Positions 23,486 to 31,308 of a DNA stretch of 64,000 nt are shown piece by piece; the stretch's first letter is position 1; each line of letters begins with the position of its first letter. The DNA is from Zhihengliuella sp. ISTPL4 (GTDB lineage Bacteria > Actinomycetota > Actinomycetes > Actinomycetales > Microbacteriaceae), in assembly GCF_002848265.1 (NCBI RefSeq), contig NZ_CP025422.1, forward strand, positions 2,448,727 through 2,512,726. The letters run 5' to 3'. The notes beneath the pieces are model-generated. The model was given only the letters and a program-made list of their open reading frames with translations, was not told the DNA's origin and did no database searches. The position numbers and the translations under genes are program-made.

Positions 23486-24519
23486 CAGAACTTCCCGTCC
23501 CGCACGGCCCACTTGGTGGGCTTGGCGATCATCGGCAGCCCGTCGCGGATCCAGCCGGCCTGCATGCGGATCAGCTCCTCGGCGGAGACGGACGGGTAGC
23601 CGAACAGGGCCATGCAGCGGCGCGCGTCGCTGAGCAGCGCGGTCGGCTGCGGCTCGTCGACGATCTCGACCTCTTGCTCGAACAGTTCGCCGAAGCGGTG
23701 GGCGATCGAGGAGACGCTGAGCAGCTCCGGTCCGGTGAGGTTGATGACGAAGGGGTCGGTGGAGGCGTGTACGAGGCTCCGCAGCACGACCTCGTTCGCG
23801 TAGCCCTGCCAGATCACGTTGACGTTGGCGGTGGCGACGGACACCGGCTCCCCCGCGTGCACGGCGCTGCCGATGTCGGCGAGCACCCCGTAGCGGAGGT
23901 CGACGGCGTAGTTCAGACGGATGATCGCGACCTTCGTGCCGCGCTCCTGCGCCCCGAACTCGAACACGCGCTCCCGCCCGAGGCAGGACTGCGCGTACTC
24001 GCCGATCGGCGCGGGCGTGGTCTCCTCGGCGGCGCCGCCCGAGGCGGCGGGGACGAACGGGTAGACGTTCCCGGTGGAGAGCACCGAGATCGCGCTGTCC
24101 CGGTACCGGCGGGCGATGCGGTCGGGCAGAGCCGCGTTGACCTCCCACGCCCAGGAGGCGTTGGTCGCGGCACCGAACTTCGCGCCCACCATGAACACCA
24201 CGTTCGGGGCATCGGGGAGACCGGAGAGGTCGTCGTTCTCGATGAGGTCGAACGGCACGACGCGGACCCCCGCGGCCTCGAGGCGCTCGCGGATGGCGGC
24301 ATCGCCGAAGCGGGAGACCGCGTACACCGCGTCATCGGTGCGACCGGCGGCGTCCAGGCCGCGCCGGGCGAGCATCGCCAGGGTCGGGCCCATCTTGCCG
24401 CCGGCGCCGAGGATCACGAGGTCTCCGGAGCCCTGGGCGAGGTCGGCCACGAGCCCGTCGCTCGGGGTGGCCAGCGCCTCCTCGAGCTCGGCCTCGGAGG
24501 CGAATGCGTACTGCGTCAT
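23485..24519 (-). CDS. NAD-dependent epimerase/dehydratase-like protein lacking the catalytic Lys
   Basis: The 344-residue extended-SDR-like protein has the nucleotide loop LGAGGKMG at about 37-44 and the usual STGNVYPF strand at about 148-155. The active-site region reads GEYAQSCLGRE: Tyr175 is present but the expected Lys four residues on is Cys179. The protein may bind NAD and a sugar nucleotide or sugar acid with altered chemistry. It is the first gene after the permeases (21-base gap) and overlaps the aldolase by one base (TGATG). Frameshift is unlikely because the fold reads through intact. Confidence 0.8.
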   Translation of the reverse strand: MTQYAFASEAELEEALATPSDGLVADLAQGSGDLVILGAGGKMGPTLAMLARRGLDAAGRTDDAVYAVSRFGDAAIRERLEAAGVRVVPFDLIENDDLSGLPDAPNVVFMVGAKFGAATNASWAWEVNAALPDRIARRYRDSAISVLSTGNVYPFVPAASGGAAEETTPAPIGEYAQSCLGRERVFEFGAQERGTKVAIIRLNYAVDLRYGVLADIGSAVHAGEPVSVATANVNVIWQGYANEVVLRSLVHASTDPFVINLTGPELLSVSSIAHRFGELFEQEVEIVDEPQPTALLSDARRCMALFGYPSVSAEELIRMQAGWIRDGLPMIAKPTKWAVRDGKF

Positions 24520-24540
24520 GGTCGTGCGTTTCCCTTCTTC

Positions 24541-25446
24541 TCAGCCCTTGATCCCGGTGCCGGTGACGCCCTCCTGCACGTACCGCTGAGCGATGAGGTA
24601 CGCGAGGAAGATCGGCAGCAGCGCCACGACGGAGCCGGCGAGCATGGTGCTGAGCGGCACATCCTGCTGCTGCAGCGACGAGATGCCCACGGTGAGGGTG
24701 AACATCGAGTTGGACTTGGCGATGATGAGCGGCCAGAGGAAGTCGTTCCAGTGCCAGAGGAAGACGAAGATCCCGAGCGTCGCGAGGATCGGCTTGCACA
24801 GCGGCAGGACGATCCGCAGGAAGATGCGGAACTCGCCGGCGCCGTCGATGCGGGCGGCCTCGAAGAGCTCGTCGGGAAGGCCCTGGATGAACTGGCGCAT
24901 GAGGAAGACGGCCTGCGCGTTCGCGAGCGTCGGCAGGATGAGGCCCCAGTAGGTGTCGATGCCGCCGAGGTTCGCCATGAGGATGAACGTCGGGATCAGC
25001 GTCACGTGGAACGGCACCATGACCATCGCCAGGAACGACCAGAACATGACCTCCTTGCCGCGGAAGCGCTTCTTGGCGAAGGCGTAGCCGGCGAGCGCGG
25101 AGAGGAACAGCACGGCCACGACCGACACGAGCGAGTAGACGAGCGTGTTGAACAGCCAGACGAGGATGTTCTGTCCGCCGAGCACCTGCTCGTACGCCTC
25201 GAAGGAGATGTCGTTCCAGGGGATCAGCGAGCCGGGCAGCTCGACGACCATGCCCGGCTTCAGGCTCAGCACGACCATCGCGTAGAAGGGGAAGAAGCTG
25301 AGGATGCCGGCGAGACTCAGCCAGATCCAGCGGACGGCGACCCCCCAGCCGGTCGGCTCGAGCGCGCGGAACGAGCGGCGCTTGCGCGCGGCGGGACGCG
25401 TCGCGGGCGGGGTCGTCTGCGTCGGCGGCTGCAGGAGGGCGGTCAT
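24541..25446 (-). CDS. Carbohydrate ABC transporter permease (MalG/CUT1 type)
   Basis: The 301-residue inner-membrane permease has about six hydrophobic segments. Its EAA-type loop is ELFEAARIDGAGEFRIFLRIVLPL in pieces near residues 203-226, the site that contacts the ATPase. The C-terminus ends VQEGVTGTGIKG, the usual MalG-like finish. With the MalF-like partner (4-base overlap) and the binding protein it imports an oligosaccharide or sugar derivative. No ATPase gene lies in the operon, so a shared multi-sugar ATPase such as MsiK encoded elsewhere is expected. Confidence 0.92.
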   Translation of the reverse strand: MTALLQPPTQTTPPATRPAARKRRSFRALEPTGWGVAVRWIWLSLAGILSFFPFYAMVVLSLKPGMVVELPGSLIPWNDISFEAYEQVLGGQNILVWLFNTLVYSLVSVVAVLFLSALAGYAFAKKRFRGKEVMFWSFLAMVMVPFHVTLIPTFILMANLGGIDTYWGLILPTLANAQAVFLMRQFIQGLPDELFEAARIDGAGEFRIFLRIVLPLCKPILATLGIFVFLWHWNDFLWPLIIAKSNSMFTLTVGISSLQQQDVPLSTMLAGSVVALLPIFLAYLIAQRYVQEGVTGTGIKG

Positions 25447-26348
25447 TTCTGCTTTCCGATCACGAGGCGCTGGATGAGGGCGACCACGAGGGTCATGATG
25501 AACAGGGCCACGCCGACCGCGGCGGCGTAGCCGTAGTCGAAGTAGCGGAAGCCCTGGTCGTAGAGCATGTAGACGAGCGAGTAGCTGGCGTTCGCCGGGC
25601 CGCCCTGGGTCATCACGTAGATGACGTCGAAGACCTGGAAGGCGGCGGTCGTCTCGATCACCGCGAGGAAGAAGAAGGTCGGGCGCAGGTGCGGGAGGAT
25701 GATCCACCGGAAGCGCTGCCAGGCGTTCGCGCCGTCGACCAGCGCCGCCTCCTCCAGCTCGCGCGGCACGTCCTGCAGCGCGGCGATGAGGATCATCATC
25801 CCGTAGCCGAACCGCGACCAGACGCCGACGACGACGATCGCGGGGATCACGAGCACGGTGCTGCCGAGCCAGGAGCCGCCGAGGCCGAGCGGGGTCATCA
25901 GCGCGGACCACGGGCCGTTGGCGGAGAAGATCCAGACGAAGATCGAGCCGGCCAGCACGAGCGAGGTGATGACGGGGAGGAAGAAGATCGAGCGGAAGAA
26001 CCGGGCGCCGCGGAAGGCCCGTCGCACGCCGAGGGCCATGATGGTCGACAGCACGAGCGCGATCGGCACCGCGAAGACCGTGTAGATGAGGGTGGTCCCC
26101 AGCGCGCGCCAGAACAGCGGGTCGGCGACGAGGCGCTGGAAGTGGTCGAGGCCGCGCCAGGCGATCTCGCCGGAGATGTCGTAGTCGAAGAAGCTCAGCG
26201 CCACACCCGCGATGCTCGGGCCGAAGCGGAAGGCGATGAACAGCAGGAAGGCGGGGAGCACGAACAGGAACGCGACGCGCGCTTCCCGTCGGGCGAGCAC
26301 CCTGGCGACCCGTCCTGCGGGCTTCGGCGCCGTGGTGGCCGTCGTCAT
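25443..26348 (-). CDS. Carbohydrate ABC transporter permease (MalF/UgpA type)
   Basis: The 301-residue protein has six predicted membrane segments and an EAA loop in VPRELEEAALVDGANAWQRF at about 203-222. The N-terminus has a basic cytoplasmic segment then FLFVLPAFLLFIAF as helix 1, typical of UgpA/LacF-like permeases. It partners the MalG-like protein and the lipoprotein encoded at 26416. The 67-base spacer to the binding-protein gene holds a perfect 12-bp stem, which may lower downstream expression relative to the binding protein. Confidence 0.92.
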   Translation of the reverse strand: MTTATTAPKPAGRVARVLARREARVAFLFVLPAFLLFIAFRFGPSIAGVALSFFDYDISGEIAWRGLDHFQRLVADPLFWRALGTTLIYTVFAVPIALVLSTIMALGVRRAFRGARFFRSIFFLPVITSLVLAGSIFVWIFSANGPWSALMTPLGLGGSWLGSTVLVIPAIVVVGVWSRFGYGMMILIAALQDVPRELEEAALVDGANAWQRFRWIILPHLRPTFFFLAVIETTAAFQVFDVIYVMTQGGPANASYSLVYMLYDQGFRYFDYGYAAAVGVALFIMTLVVALIQRLVIGKQK

Positions 26349-26378
26349 TGTCGATTCCTCACGTGGGGGGCGGAGAGA

Positions 26379-26409
26379 GGGGGCGTGCGGCGGGTACCCG
26401 CACGCCCCC
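26379..26409 (-). terminator. Intra-operon hairpin between binding protein and permease genes
   Basis: GGGGGCGTGCGG (26379-26390) pairs perfectly with CCGCACGCCCCC (26398-26409). There is no U-tract on the minus strand, so it is better read as an mRNA-stabilising or attenuating stem that keeps the binding protein in excess than as a full terminator. Confidence 0.6.
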
Positions 26410-26415
26410 GGGGTG

Positions 26416-27657
26416 TCACTTCTGCAGCAGCGGGGCTGCGGCGGCCGCGGCGTCCTTCAGGGCGTCGGCCGGGGACTTCTGGCCGAGCAGGGCGGCCTGG
26501 ATCTCCGGCGAGAGCACGCCCATGAGCGCACGGGAGCTGGCGTCGAGCTCGCCCACCGTGGTGTCGGGGACGTACTTCTCGACCTCGCCGAGGAGCGGGT
26601 CGTCGGCGTACAGCGGCTCGGTGGTGCTGAGCGCGGAGAAGTATCCGGCGGCCTTGAGGTACGGCTCGACGACGTCGGCGCCGGTCGCGAACTCGGCGAA
26701 CGCCGCCGCGGCCTCGGGGGCCTTCGAGCCCTTGAGCACGGACAGCGAGCCGACGGTGCCGTAGGCCACGGACTCCTTGTCGGTCAGCGGTGCGAGGACC
26801 GTGACGTTCTCCTCGCCCCAGAACGGCGCCACCTCGGTCACGGCGTTGTTCCAGGTGCAGGCGACCTTGCCCTGGGCGATGGCGGTCTGCTCCAGCGGGA
26901 CGTTGGTCGTGAGCGCCTCCGGGTCGAGCGCGCCCGCGTCGGCCAGGTCGGTCAGGAAGGTGAGGGCCTCTTCACCGGCCTTGCTGTCGAAGCCGACCTC
27001 GCCGTCCTCGGTGTAGACCTCGCCGCCGGCCTGCCACAGCAGCGGGTAGTAGGTGAGGTTGAGGGTGTTCTCGGCCGACGCCGGGTAGTTGAGGGCGTAC
27101 ATGCCCTTGTCGACGAACGCCGGGGCCATCTCGGCGATGTCGTCCCAGGTCTCCGGGTACTCGGTCACGCCGGCGGCCTCGAACGCGGCCGCATTGCAGA
27201 TGAGGGGCTGCGCGCTGGTGAGGATCGGGGCACCGAGGATGTCGCCGCCGAGCGTGACCGACTCCTTGACGTTGGGGAGCAGGTCGCCCTGGCGCTCCTC
27301 GCTGAGCAGGTCGTTCAGCGGCGCGATCGACTTCTGGTACGCCGCGAGCTGGTCGGGGATGAGGTAGACGACGTCCGGTCCCTTGCCGGCGGCGATCGCC
27401 GTCTGCAGGGCCTCGTCGCGGTTCGCCCACGGGAAGATCTCGTACTTCACGTTGACGTTCTCGTTCTCCTTCTCGAACGCCTCGATGGTCGAGTCCCAGA
27501 AGTCCTTGTGCACCGCCTCGTCGGCGATGACGGGGTAGAGCCAGACCGTGATGTCCTGCTCGCCCTCTGCGGTGTTGCCTCCGCCGGCCGAACATCCGGC
27601 CAACAGGGTGGCGGCCGCGACTCCCGCGACGACGCCGGTGATCTTGCTGACGCGCAT
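26416..27657 (-). CDS. Extracellular solute-binding lipoprotein (CUT1 sugar ABC importer)
   Basis: The 413-residue protein has a lipoprotein signal (LLAGCSAGGG, Cys22) and the family-1 solute-binding pattern ITVWLYPVIADEAVHKDFWD with a later AFEKENENVNVKYE segment. It captures a carbohydrate outside the membrane for the permeases at 25443-26348. The substrate is unknown. The gene diverges from the ROK regulator. Its upstream region has a candidate promoter and an AACCGT/ACGGTT inverted repeat between the -10 and the start codon, a good position for a repressor. Confidence 0.93.
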   Translation of the reverse strand: MRVSKITGVVAGVAAATLLAGCSAGGGNTAEGEQDITVWLYPVIADEAVHKDFWDSTIEAFEKENENVNVKYEIFPWANRDEALQTAIAAGKGPDVVYLIPDQLAAYQKSIAPLNDLLSEERQGDLLPNVKESVTLGGDILGAPILTSAQPLICNAAAFEAAGVTEYPETWDDIAEMAPAFVDKGMYALNYPASAENTLNLTYYPLLWQAGGEVYTEDGEVGFDSKAGEEALTFLTDLADAGALDPEALTTNVPLEQTAIAQGKVACTWNNAVTEVAPFWGEENVTVLAPLTDKESVAYGTVGSLSVLKGSKAPEAAAAFAEFATGADVVEPYLKAAGYFSALSTTEPLYADDPLLGEVEKYVPDTTVGELDASSRALMGVLSPEIQAALLGQKSPADALKDAAAAAAPLLQK

Positions 27658-27673
27658 GGTGCTCCTTTGCGTA

Positions 27674-27692
27674 AACCGTGCTGAGTACGGTT
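27674..27692 (-). promoter_or_regulatory. Inverted repeat AACCGT-N7-ACGGTT upstream of the binding-protein gene
   Basis: The repeat lies 17-35 bases before the ATG at 27657 and just downstream of the candidate -10 at 27694-27699. It is a plausible repressor site in the leader, and the divergent ROK protein is the nearest candidate. Confidence 0.5.
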
Positions 27693-27693
27693 C

Positions 27694-27724
27694 ATTATGA
27701 CATTGGCTTTGGATAATTCGTCAA
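27694..27724 (-). promoter_or_regulatory. Candidate sigma-70-type promoter of the sugar ABC operon
   Basis: Read on the minus strand, TTGACG (27724-27719) and CATAAT (27699-27694) form -35 and -10 matches with a longer than ideal 19-base spacer. The local A/T content is well above the genome background. Confidence 0.5.
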
Positions 27725-27738
27725 GCTCAAGTTCCCAG

Positions 27739-27760
27739 AGCCGTGTTTCAGCCGTGTTTC
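27739..27760 (+). promoter_or_regulatory. Two abutting AGCCGTGTTTC direct repeats in the ROK/ABC divergent region
   Basis: Positions 27739-27749 and 27750-27760 are identical 11-mers, 84 bases before the ROK start and upstream of the ABC promoter. Exact tandem repeats in a divergent control region suggest a protein-binding site. A CCCGAT/ATCGGG inverted repeat follows at 27780-27797. Confidence 0.5.
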
Positions 27761-27843
27761 TCGGCGGTGAACAACAATCCCCGATCTGAGAATCGGGTGT
27801 GCTAATTTGATCGCACCAACGGCGGAGACGAAGGAGGGACCCG

Positions 27844-29013
27844 ATGGGCGCGATCAGTCCGCTCTCGATCGTGGCGCGGTCCGCACTCCGGCTGCGCGAC
27901 GCCGGACCGGCGACCGTCAGCGACCTCTCCCGTTCGCTCGAGGTCTCCCGCACCTCCGTCGAGAACGCCGTGACGGTGCTCTCCGACTCCGGTCTGCTCG
28001 TCGACGCCCCCGCGCAGATCGGCGGCGGCGCGGGGCGCCCGGCCCGCCGCTACTCCTTCCACGCCGCTGCCGGCGTGGTGGCGGGCGTGGACATCGGCGT
28101 CGCGAGCGTGCGGGTCGTCGTCGCGGACCTCGCGGGCGTGGTCATCGCCCAGCGGGCGTTCGCCGGCGTCGCCGAACAGCCGGACGGACCGGCCAAGCTC
28201 GCCGCGGTCATCGAGGACGTTCGGCGCACGCTCGACGCGCTTCCCGTGCCGCGGACGCCCCTCCGCGCGATCGGCGTCTCGCTGCCGGGCATCGTCGACG
28301 ATGCCGGCCGCGTGACCACATCCGTCGTGATCCCGGAGTGGTCCGGCATCGACATCGGCTCGCAGCTGCGTCAGGCGTTCGGCTGCCCCGTGGCCGTCGA
28401 CAACGGTGTGCGGCTCGCGGCCGTCGCGGAGCACCATCTCGGCGTCGCGCAGCTCGTCGACGACGTCATCTACCTGTCGGTCGGCAACCGCATCGCCATG
28501 GGCCTCATCCTCGGCGGCCGCCCGCGGCGCGGCATCCACAACGCGGCGGGAGACATCGGCCGCCTCGCGTTCCGTGGCCTCAACACCGAGACAGGGCAGA
28601 TCTCCTGGCGCACCGCCCCGACCGCCGCCGAGGTGTTCGCCCTCGCGCGCAGCGGGGAGCAGGCCGCCCGGGAGGAGCTCGACGGCTTCATCGATGAACT
28701 CGCCCACGGGATCGCGACCCTGATCATGACGGTCGACCCCGCCATGGTCGTGATCGGCGGCGGACTCTCGGCCGCGCACGAGCAGCTGCTCGACCCCCTG
28801 CGCGCCGCCCTGCCCGGCCACCTCGGACTGCCGTTCCAGGTGCCCGTCGCGGAAGCGCGGCTGGGAGCGGAAGCCGCCGCCCACGGCGCCGTCGTGCACG
28901 CGTTCCAGCGGCATCCGGGCGACATCTACGGCATCGAGGACATGCCCGCCCCACCGATCACCCCGCTGCCGCACGACGCCGCGGCCGGCGACGACCCCGA
29001 GGAGAAGCAGTGA
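27844..29013 (+). CDS. ROK-family transcriptional regulator
   Basis: The 389-residue product has an N-terminal winged helix (about 8-60, SRSLEVSRTSVENAVTVL) and a ROK sugar-kinase-like domain (about 78-370) with VVAGVDIGVASVRVVVADL as the phosphate loop. The usual zinc-binding Cys/His cluster of ROK kinases is not evident; GIHNAAGDIGRLAF stands where the His-containing motif would be. It probably senses an intracellular sugar and controls the divergent ABC operon and its own operon. It overlaps the first Gfo/Idh gene by 4 bases. Confidence 0.9.
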   Translation: MGAISPLSIVARSALRLRDAGPATVSDLSRSLEVSRTSVENAVTVLSDSGLLVDAPAQIGGGAGRPARRYSFHAAAGVVAGVDIGVASVRVVVADLAGVVIAQRAFAGVAEQPDGPAKLAAVIEDVRRTLDALPVPRTPLRAIGVSLPGIVDDAGRVTTSVVIPEWSGIDIGSQLRQAFGCPVAVDNGVRLAAVAEHHLGVAQLVDDVIYLSVGNRIAMGLILGGRPRRGIHNAAGDIGRLAFRGLNTETGQISWRTAPTAAEVFALARSGEQAAREELDGFIDELAHGIATLIMTVDPAMVVIGGGLSAAHEQLLDPLRAALPGHLGLPFQVPVAEARLGAEAAAHGAVVHAFQRHPGDIYGIEDMPAPPITPLPHDAAAGDDPEEKQ

Positions 29014-30023
29014 GCACGTTGAAGGTCGGACTCATCGGCGCGGGCGGGATCTCCCGCGTGCACGCCGACGCCTGGCGGGCGCTCGGCGTGCAGGGCTTCG
29101 TCACCTCGAAGGAGGGCGCGGAGGAGATCGCCGCGGAATACGGGTTCGAGGTCGTGGGTGACGTCGATGCGCTCCTGGAGCAGGTCGACGTCGTCGACAT
29201 CGTCACCCCCAGCAGCACGCACGCCGACTTCGCCCTGCGGGCCATCGCCCGCGGGCTCGACGTGATCTGTGAGAAGCCGCTCGCCGCGACCGCGGAGGCC
29301 GCCGCCGAGGTGACCGCCGCCGCAGCCACCGCGGGCGTGCGACTGTTCCCCGCGCACGTCGTCCGGTACATGGGGGAGTACGCCCGGATCAAGGCCGGCA
29401 TCGACGCCGGGCAGATCGGCACCCCCGCCGTGCAGCGCTTCCGTCGCCTCGGCGCCGCACCCCAGGCCCCCTGGTTCTTCTCGGAGCGCGCCGGGGGCGG
29501 AGTCATCCGCGACCTCATGATCCACGACATCGATCAGGCGCTGTGGTTCGCCGGCCCGGTCGACAGCGTCTACGCCGTGCAGAACCCGCCGACGGTCGAC
29601 GACCGCGTGCCGGCCCCGGTCACGGCGCACGTCGTGCTCACCCATCGCAACGGGGTCATCAGCCACGTGCACGCGAGCTGGGTGCAGCCCGGCATGCCGT
29701 TCCGCACGAGCGTCGAGGTCGCCGGTTCCGAGGGGCGCCTGCGCTACGACAGCGCCGAAGACCACACACTGCGCACCGATGCCGTGCTCACCGAGGGCGC
29801 GACCGACTACCTCCCCCCGATGTCGCCCGAGGAGAGCCCGTACTACGCGGAGATCGCCGACTTCGTGGCCGCCATCGCCGAGGGGCGCGACGCCGCCGTG
29901 ACCCCGGAGGACGGGATCCAGGCGGTCGCGGTGGCTGAGGCCGCCTACGCCTCGATCGCGTCCGGAGCCCCGGTCGCCCTGTCCGCTTCGTCCCCCGCCG
30001 TCGCCGAGGAGGCCTCCCGATGA
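29010..30023 (+). CDS. Gfo/Idh/MocA-family oxidoreductase
   Basis: The 337-residue product has the Rossmann start VGLIGAGGISRVHADAW (about 5-21), CEKPLAATAE with the EKP motif near residue 90, and a C-terminal alpha/beta domain with MIHDIDQALW, where His and Asp fit the catalytic region. These enzymes use NAD(P) to oxidise inositols, glucose or amino sugars or to reduce 3-keto sugars. The GTG start overlaps the ROK stop, and the stop overlaps the next Gfo/Idh gene (ATGA). A pair of such enzymes can interconvert a sugar and its keto form. Confidence 0.9.
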   Translation: MSTLKVGLIGAGGISRVHADAWRALGVQGFVTSKEGAEEIAAEYGFEVVGDVDALLEQVDVVDIVTPSSTHADFALRAIARGLDVICEKPLAATAEAAAEVTAAAATAGVRLFPAHVVRYMGEYARIKAGIDAGQIGTPAVQRFRRLGAAPQAPWFFSERAGGGVIRDLMIHDIDQALWFAGPVDSVYAVQNPPTVDDRVPAPVTAHVVLTHRNGVISHVHASWVQPGMPFRTSVEVAGSEGRLRYDSAEDHTLRTDAVLTEGATDYLPPMSPEESPYYAEIADFVAAIAEGRDAAVTPEDGIQAVAVAEAAYASIASGAPVALSASSPAVAEEASR

Positions 30024-31042
30024 CCGCTCCCCGCCCGCTGCGGATCGCCGTCCTGTCGTTCGCTCACACGCACGCCCTCAGCTACGTGCACGCGCTGCAG
30101 CAGATGCCGGACGTCGAGCTGATCGCCGCCGACCCCGATGGCGCCTCCGCCCCGGACGACGCTCCGCGCGGCGCCGCCCTGGCCACGGAACTCGGGGTGG
30201 CGTATGTGGAGACCTACGAGGATGCCTTCGCCTGGGGTCCGGACGCGGTCGTCGTGGCCGCGGAGAACTCCCGTCACCGCGCCCTCGTCGAGCAGGCCGC
30301 CGCCGCGGGCGTGCACGTGCTGTGCGAGAAGCCGCTGGCGACGACCGTCGAGGATGCGATCGCGATGCGCGACGCCTGTGACCGCGCGGGTGTTTACCTG
30401 ATGGTCGCGTACCCGGTGCGCTTCTCGCCCGCCGTGCGCGATGCCGTCGCCGAGCTGCGCAGCGGACGCCTCGGGGCGGTCCTCGGCGTCACCGGCATCA
30501 ACAACGGCAAGCTGCCGCAGGACCGGGCGTGGTTCACCGACCCCGAGCTCGCCGGCGGCGGTGCCCTGGTCGACCACGTCGTGCACTGCGCCGACCTCCT
30601 CGACGAGCTCCTCGGAGAGCGGGCGCAGACCGTCCGCGCGGTATCGAACAGCATCCTGCACGGGGAGCGCGACCTCGCGGTCGAGACCGGAGGTCTCGTG
30701 ACGATCCAGTACCCGAGCGGCGTGGTCGCCACGATCGACTGCTCGTGGAGCTGGCCGCTGAGCTCGCCGACCTGGGGCGGCCTCACCCTCGAGGTCGTGG
30801 CCGAGCGCGGAACCGTGACGGTGAGCCCCTTCGCGAAGGGCGTCGCCGGGCACGATGCCCACGGCGAGACCTGGACCCCGGTCGGGGCCGACCTCGACGC
30901 CCTGCTGCTCGAGGAGTTCGTGCAGGCCGTGCGTGCGGGCCGTCAGCCCCAGCCCGACGCCGGTGTCGGCATCCGGACCGTCGAGATCGTGAAGGCCGCC
31001 CAGGCGTCCGCCTCCCGCGCCGGCACCCCCGTCCCCCTCTAG
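30020..31042 (+). CDS. Gfo/Idh/MocA-family oxidoreductase
   Basis: The 340-residue product has RIAVLSFAHTHALSYVHAL at the N-terminus, a variant nucleotide loop in which SFAHTHA replaces GxGxxG. LCEKPLATT carries EKP near residue 103, and LVDHVVHCADLL supplies the His/Asp region. The FAHTH start resembles the 1-401 fragment (GIENSHA), so the two may form one subgroup. It is co-transcribed with the preceding oxidoreductase. Two 52-bp elements and a spacer of 266 bases without a gene follow. Confidence 0.88.
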   Translation: MTAPRPLRIAVLSFAHTHALSYVHALQQMPDVELIAADPDGASAPDDAPRGAALATELGVAYVETYEDAFAWGPDAVVVAAENSRHRALVEQAAAAGVHVLCEKPLATTVEDAIAMRDACDRAGVYLMVAYPVRFSPAVRDAVAELRSGRLGAVLGVTGINNGKLPQDRAWFTDPELAGGGALVDHVVHCADLLDELLGERAQTVRAVSNSILHGERDLAVETGGLVTIQYPSGVVATIDCSWSWPLSSPTWGGLTLEVVAERGTVTVSPFAKGVAGHDAHGETWTPVGADLDALLLEEFVQAVRAGRQPQPDAGVGIRTVEIVKAAQASASRAGTPVPL

Positions 31043-31085
31043 CCCGCGCCCCCGTCTCCCTCCCCCTGGTCCCCCGCGCACCTCC

Positions 31086-31137
31086 CGGGATCAAAAAAGC
31101 CCCCATCTCGGCCTCCCCAGGCCCGTTTCCCGTCCCG
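31086..31137. repeat. 52-bp element, copy A
   Basis: It starts CGGGATCAAAA and ends TTTCCCGTCCCG, forming an imperfect terminal inverted repeat, with GGCC-rich interior. Exactly 52 bp, as are copies B (31170) and C (60789). It lies 43 bases after the Gfo/Idh stop. Confidence 0.65.
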
Positions 31138-31169
31138 CACCCCTGCGCCCGCGCCGCGCTCCCACGGTG

Positions 31170-31221
31170 CGGGATCAAAAGAGCGCCTCCCCGGCCTACC
31201 CGCGGCCCGTTTTCCGTCCCG
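31170..31221. repeat. 52-bp element, copy B
   Basis: It starts CGGGATCAAAAG and ends GTTTTCCGTCCCG, in the same orientation as copy A and 32 bases from it. A partial start-like piece, CGGGCATGAAACC, follows at 31247. The 31043-31308 gap holds these elements and the SDR ribosome site but no gene. Confidence 0.65.
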
Positions 31222-31308
31222 CGTGGACGGCGCGTGCGGGGGCGCCCGGGCATGAAACCGGCGCGGCGGGCGTTGCACCGGAAGCCGCAGCGACACGGAG
31301 GAGACATC

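Noticed and set aside
26379..26409. Read as a full rho-independent terminator ending the binding-protein transcript
   Set aside because: No U-run follows on the minus strand and the permeases would lose their promoter. An intra-operon stabilising or attenuating stem fits better.
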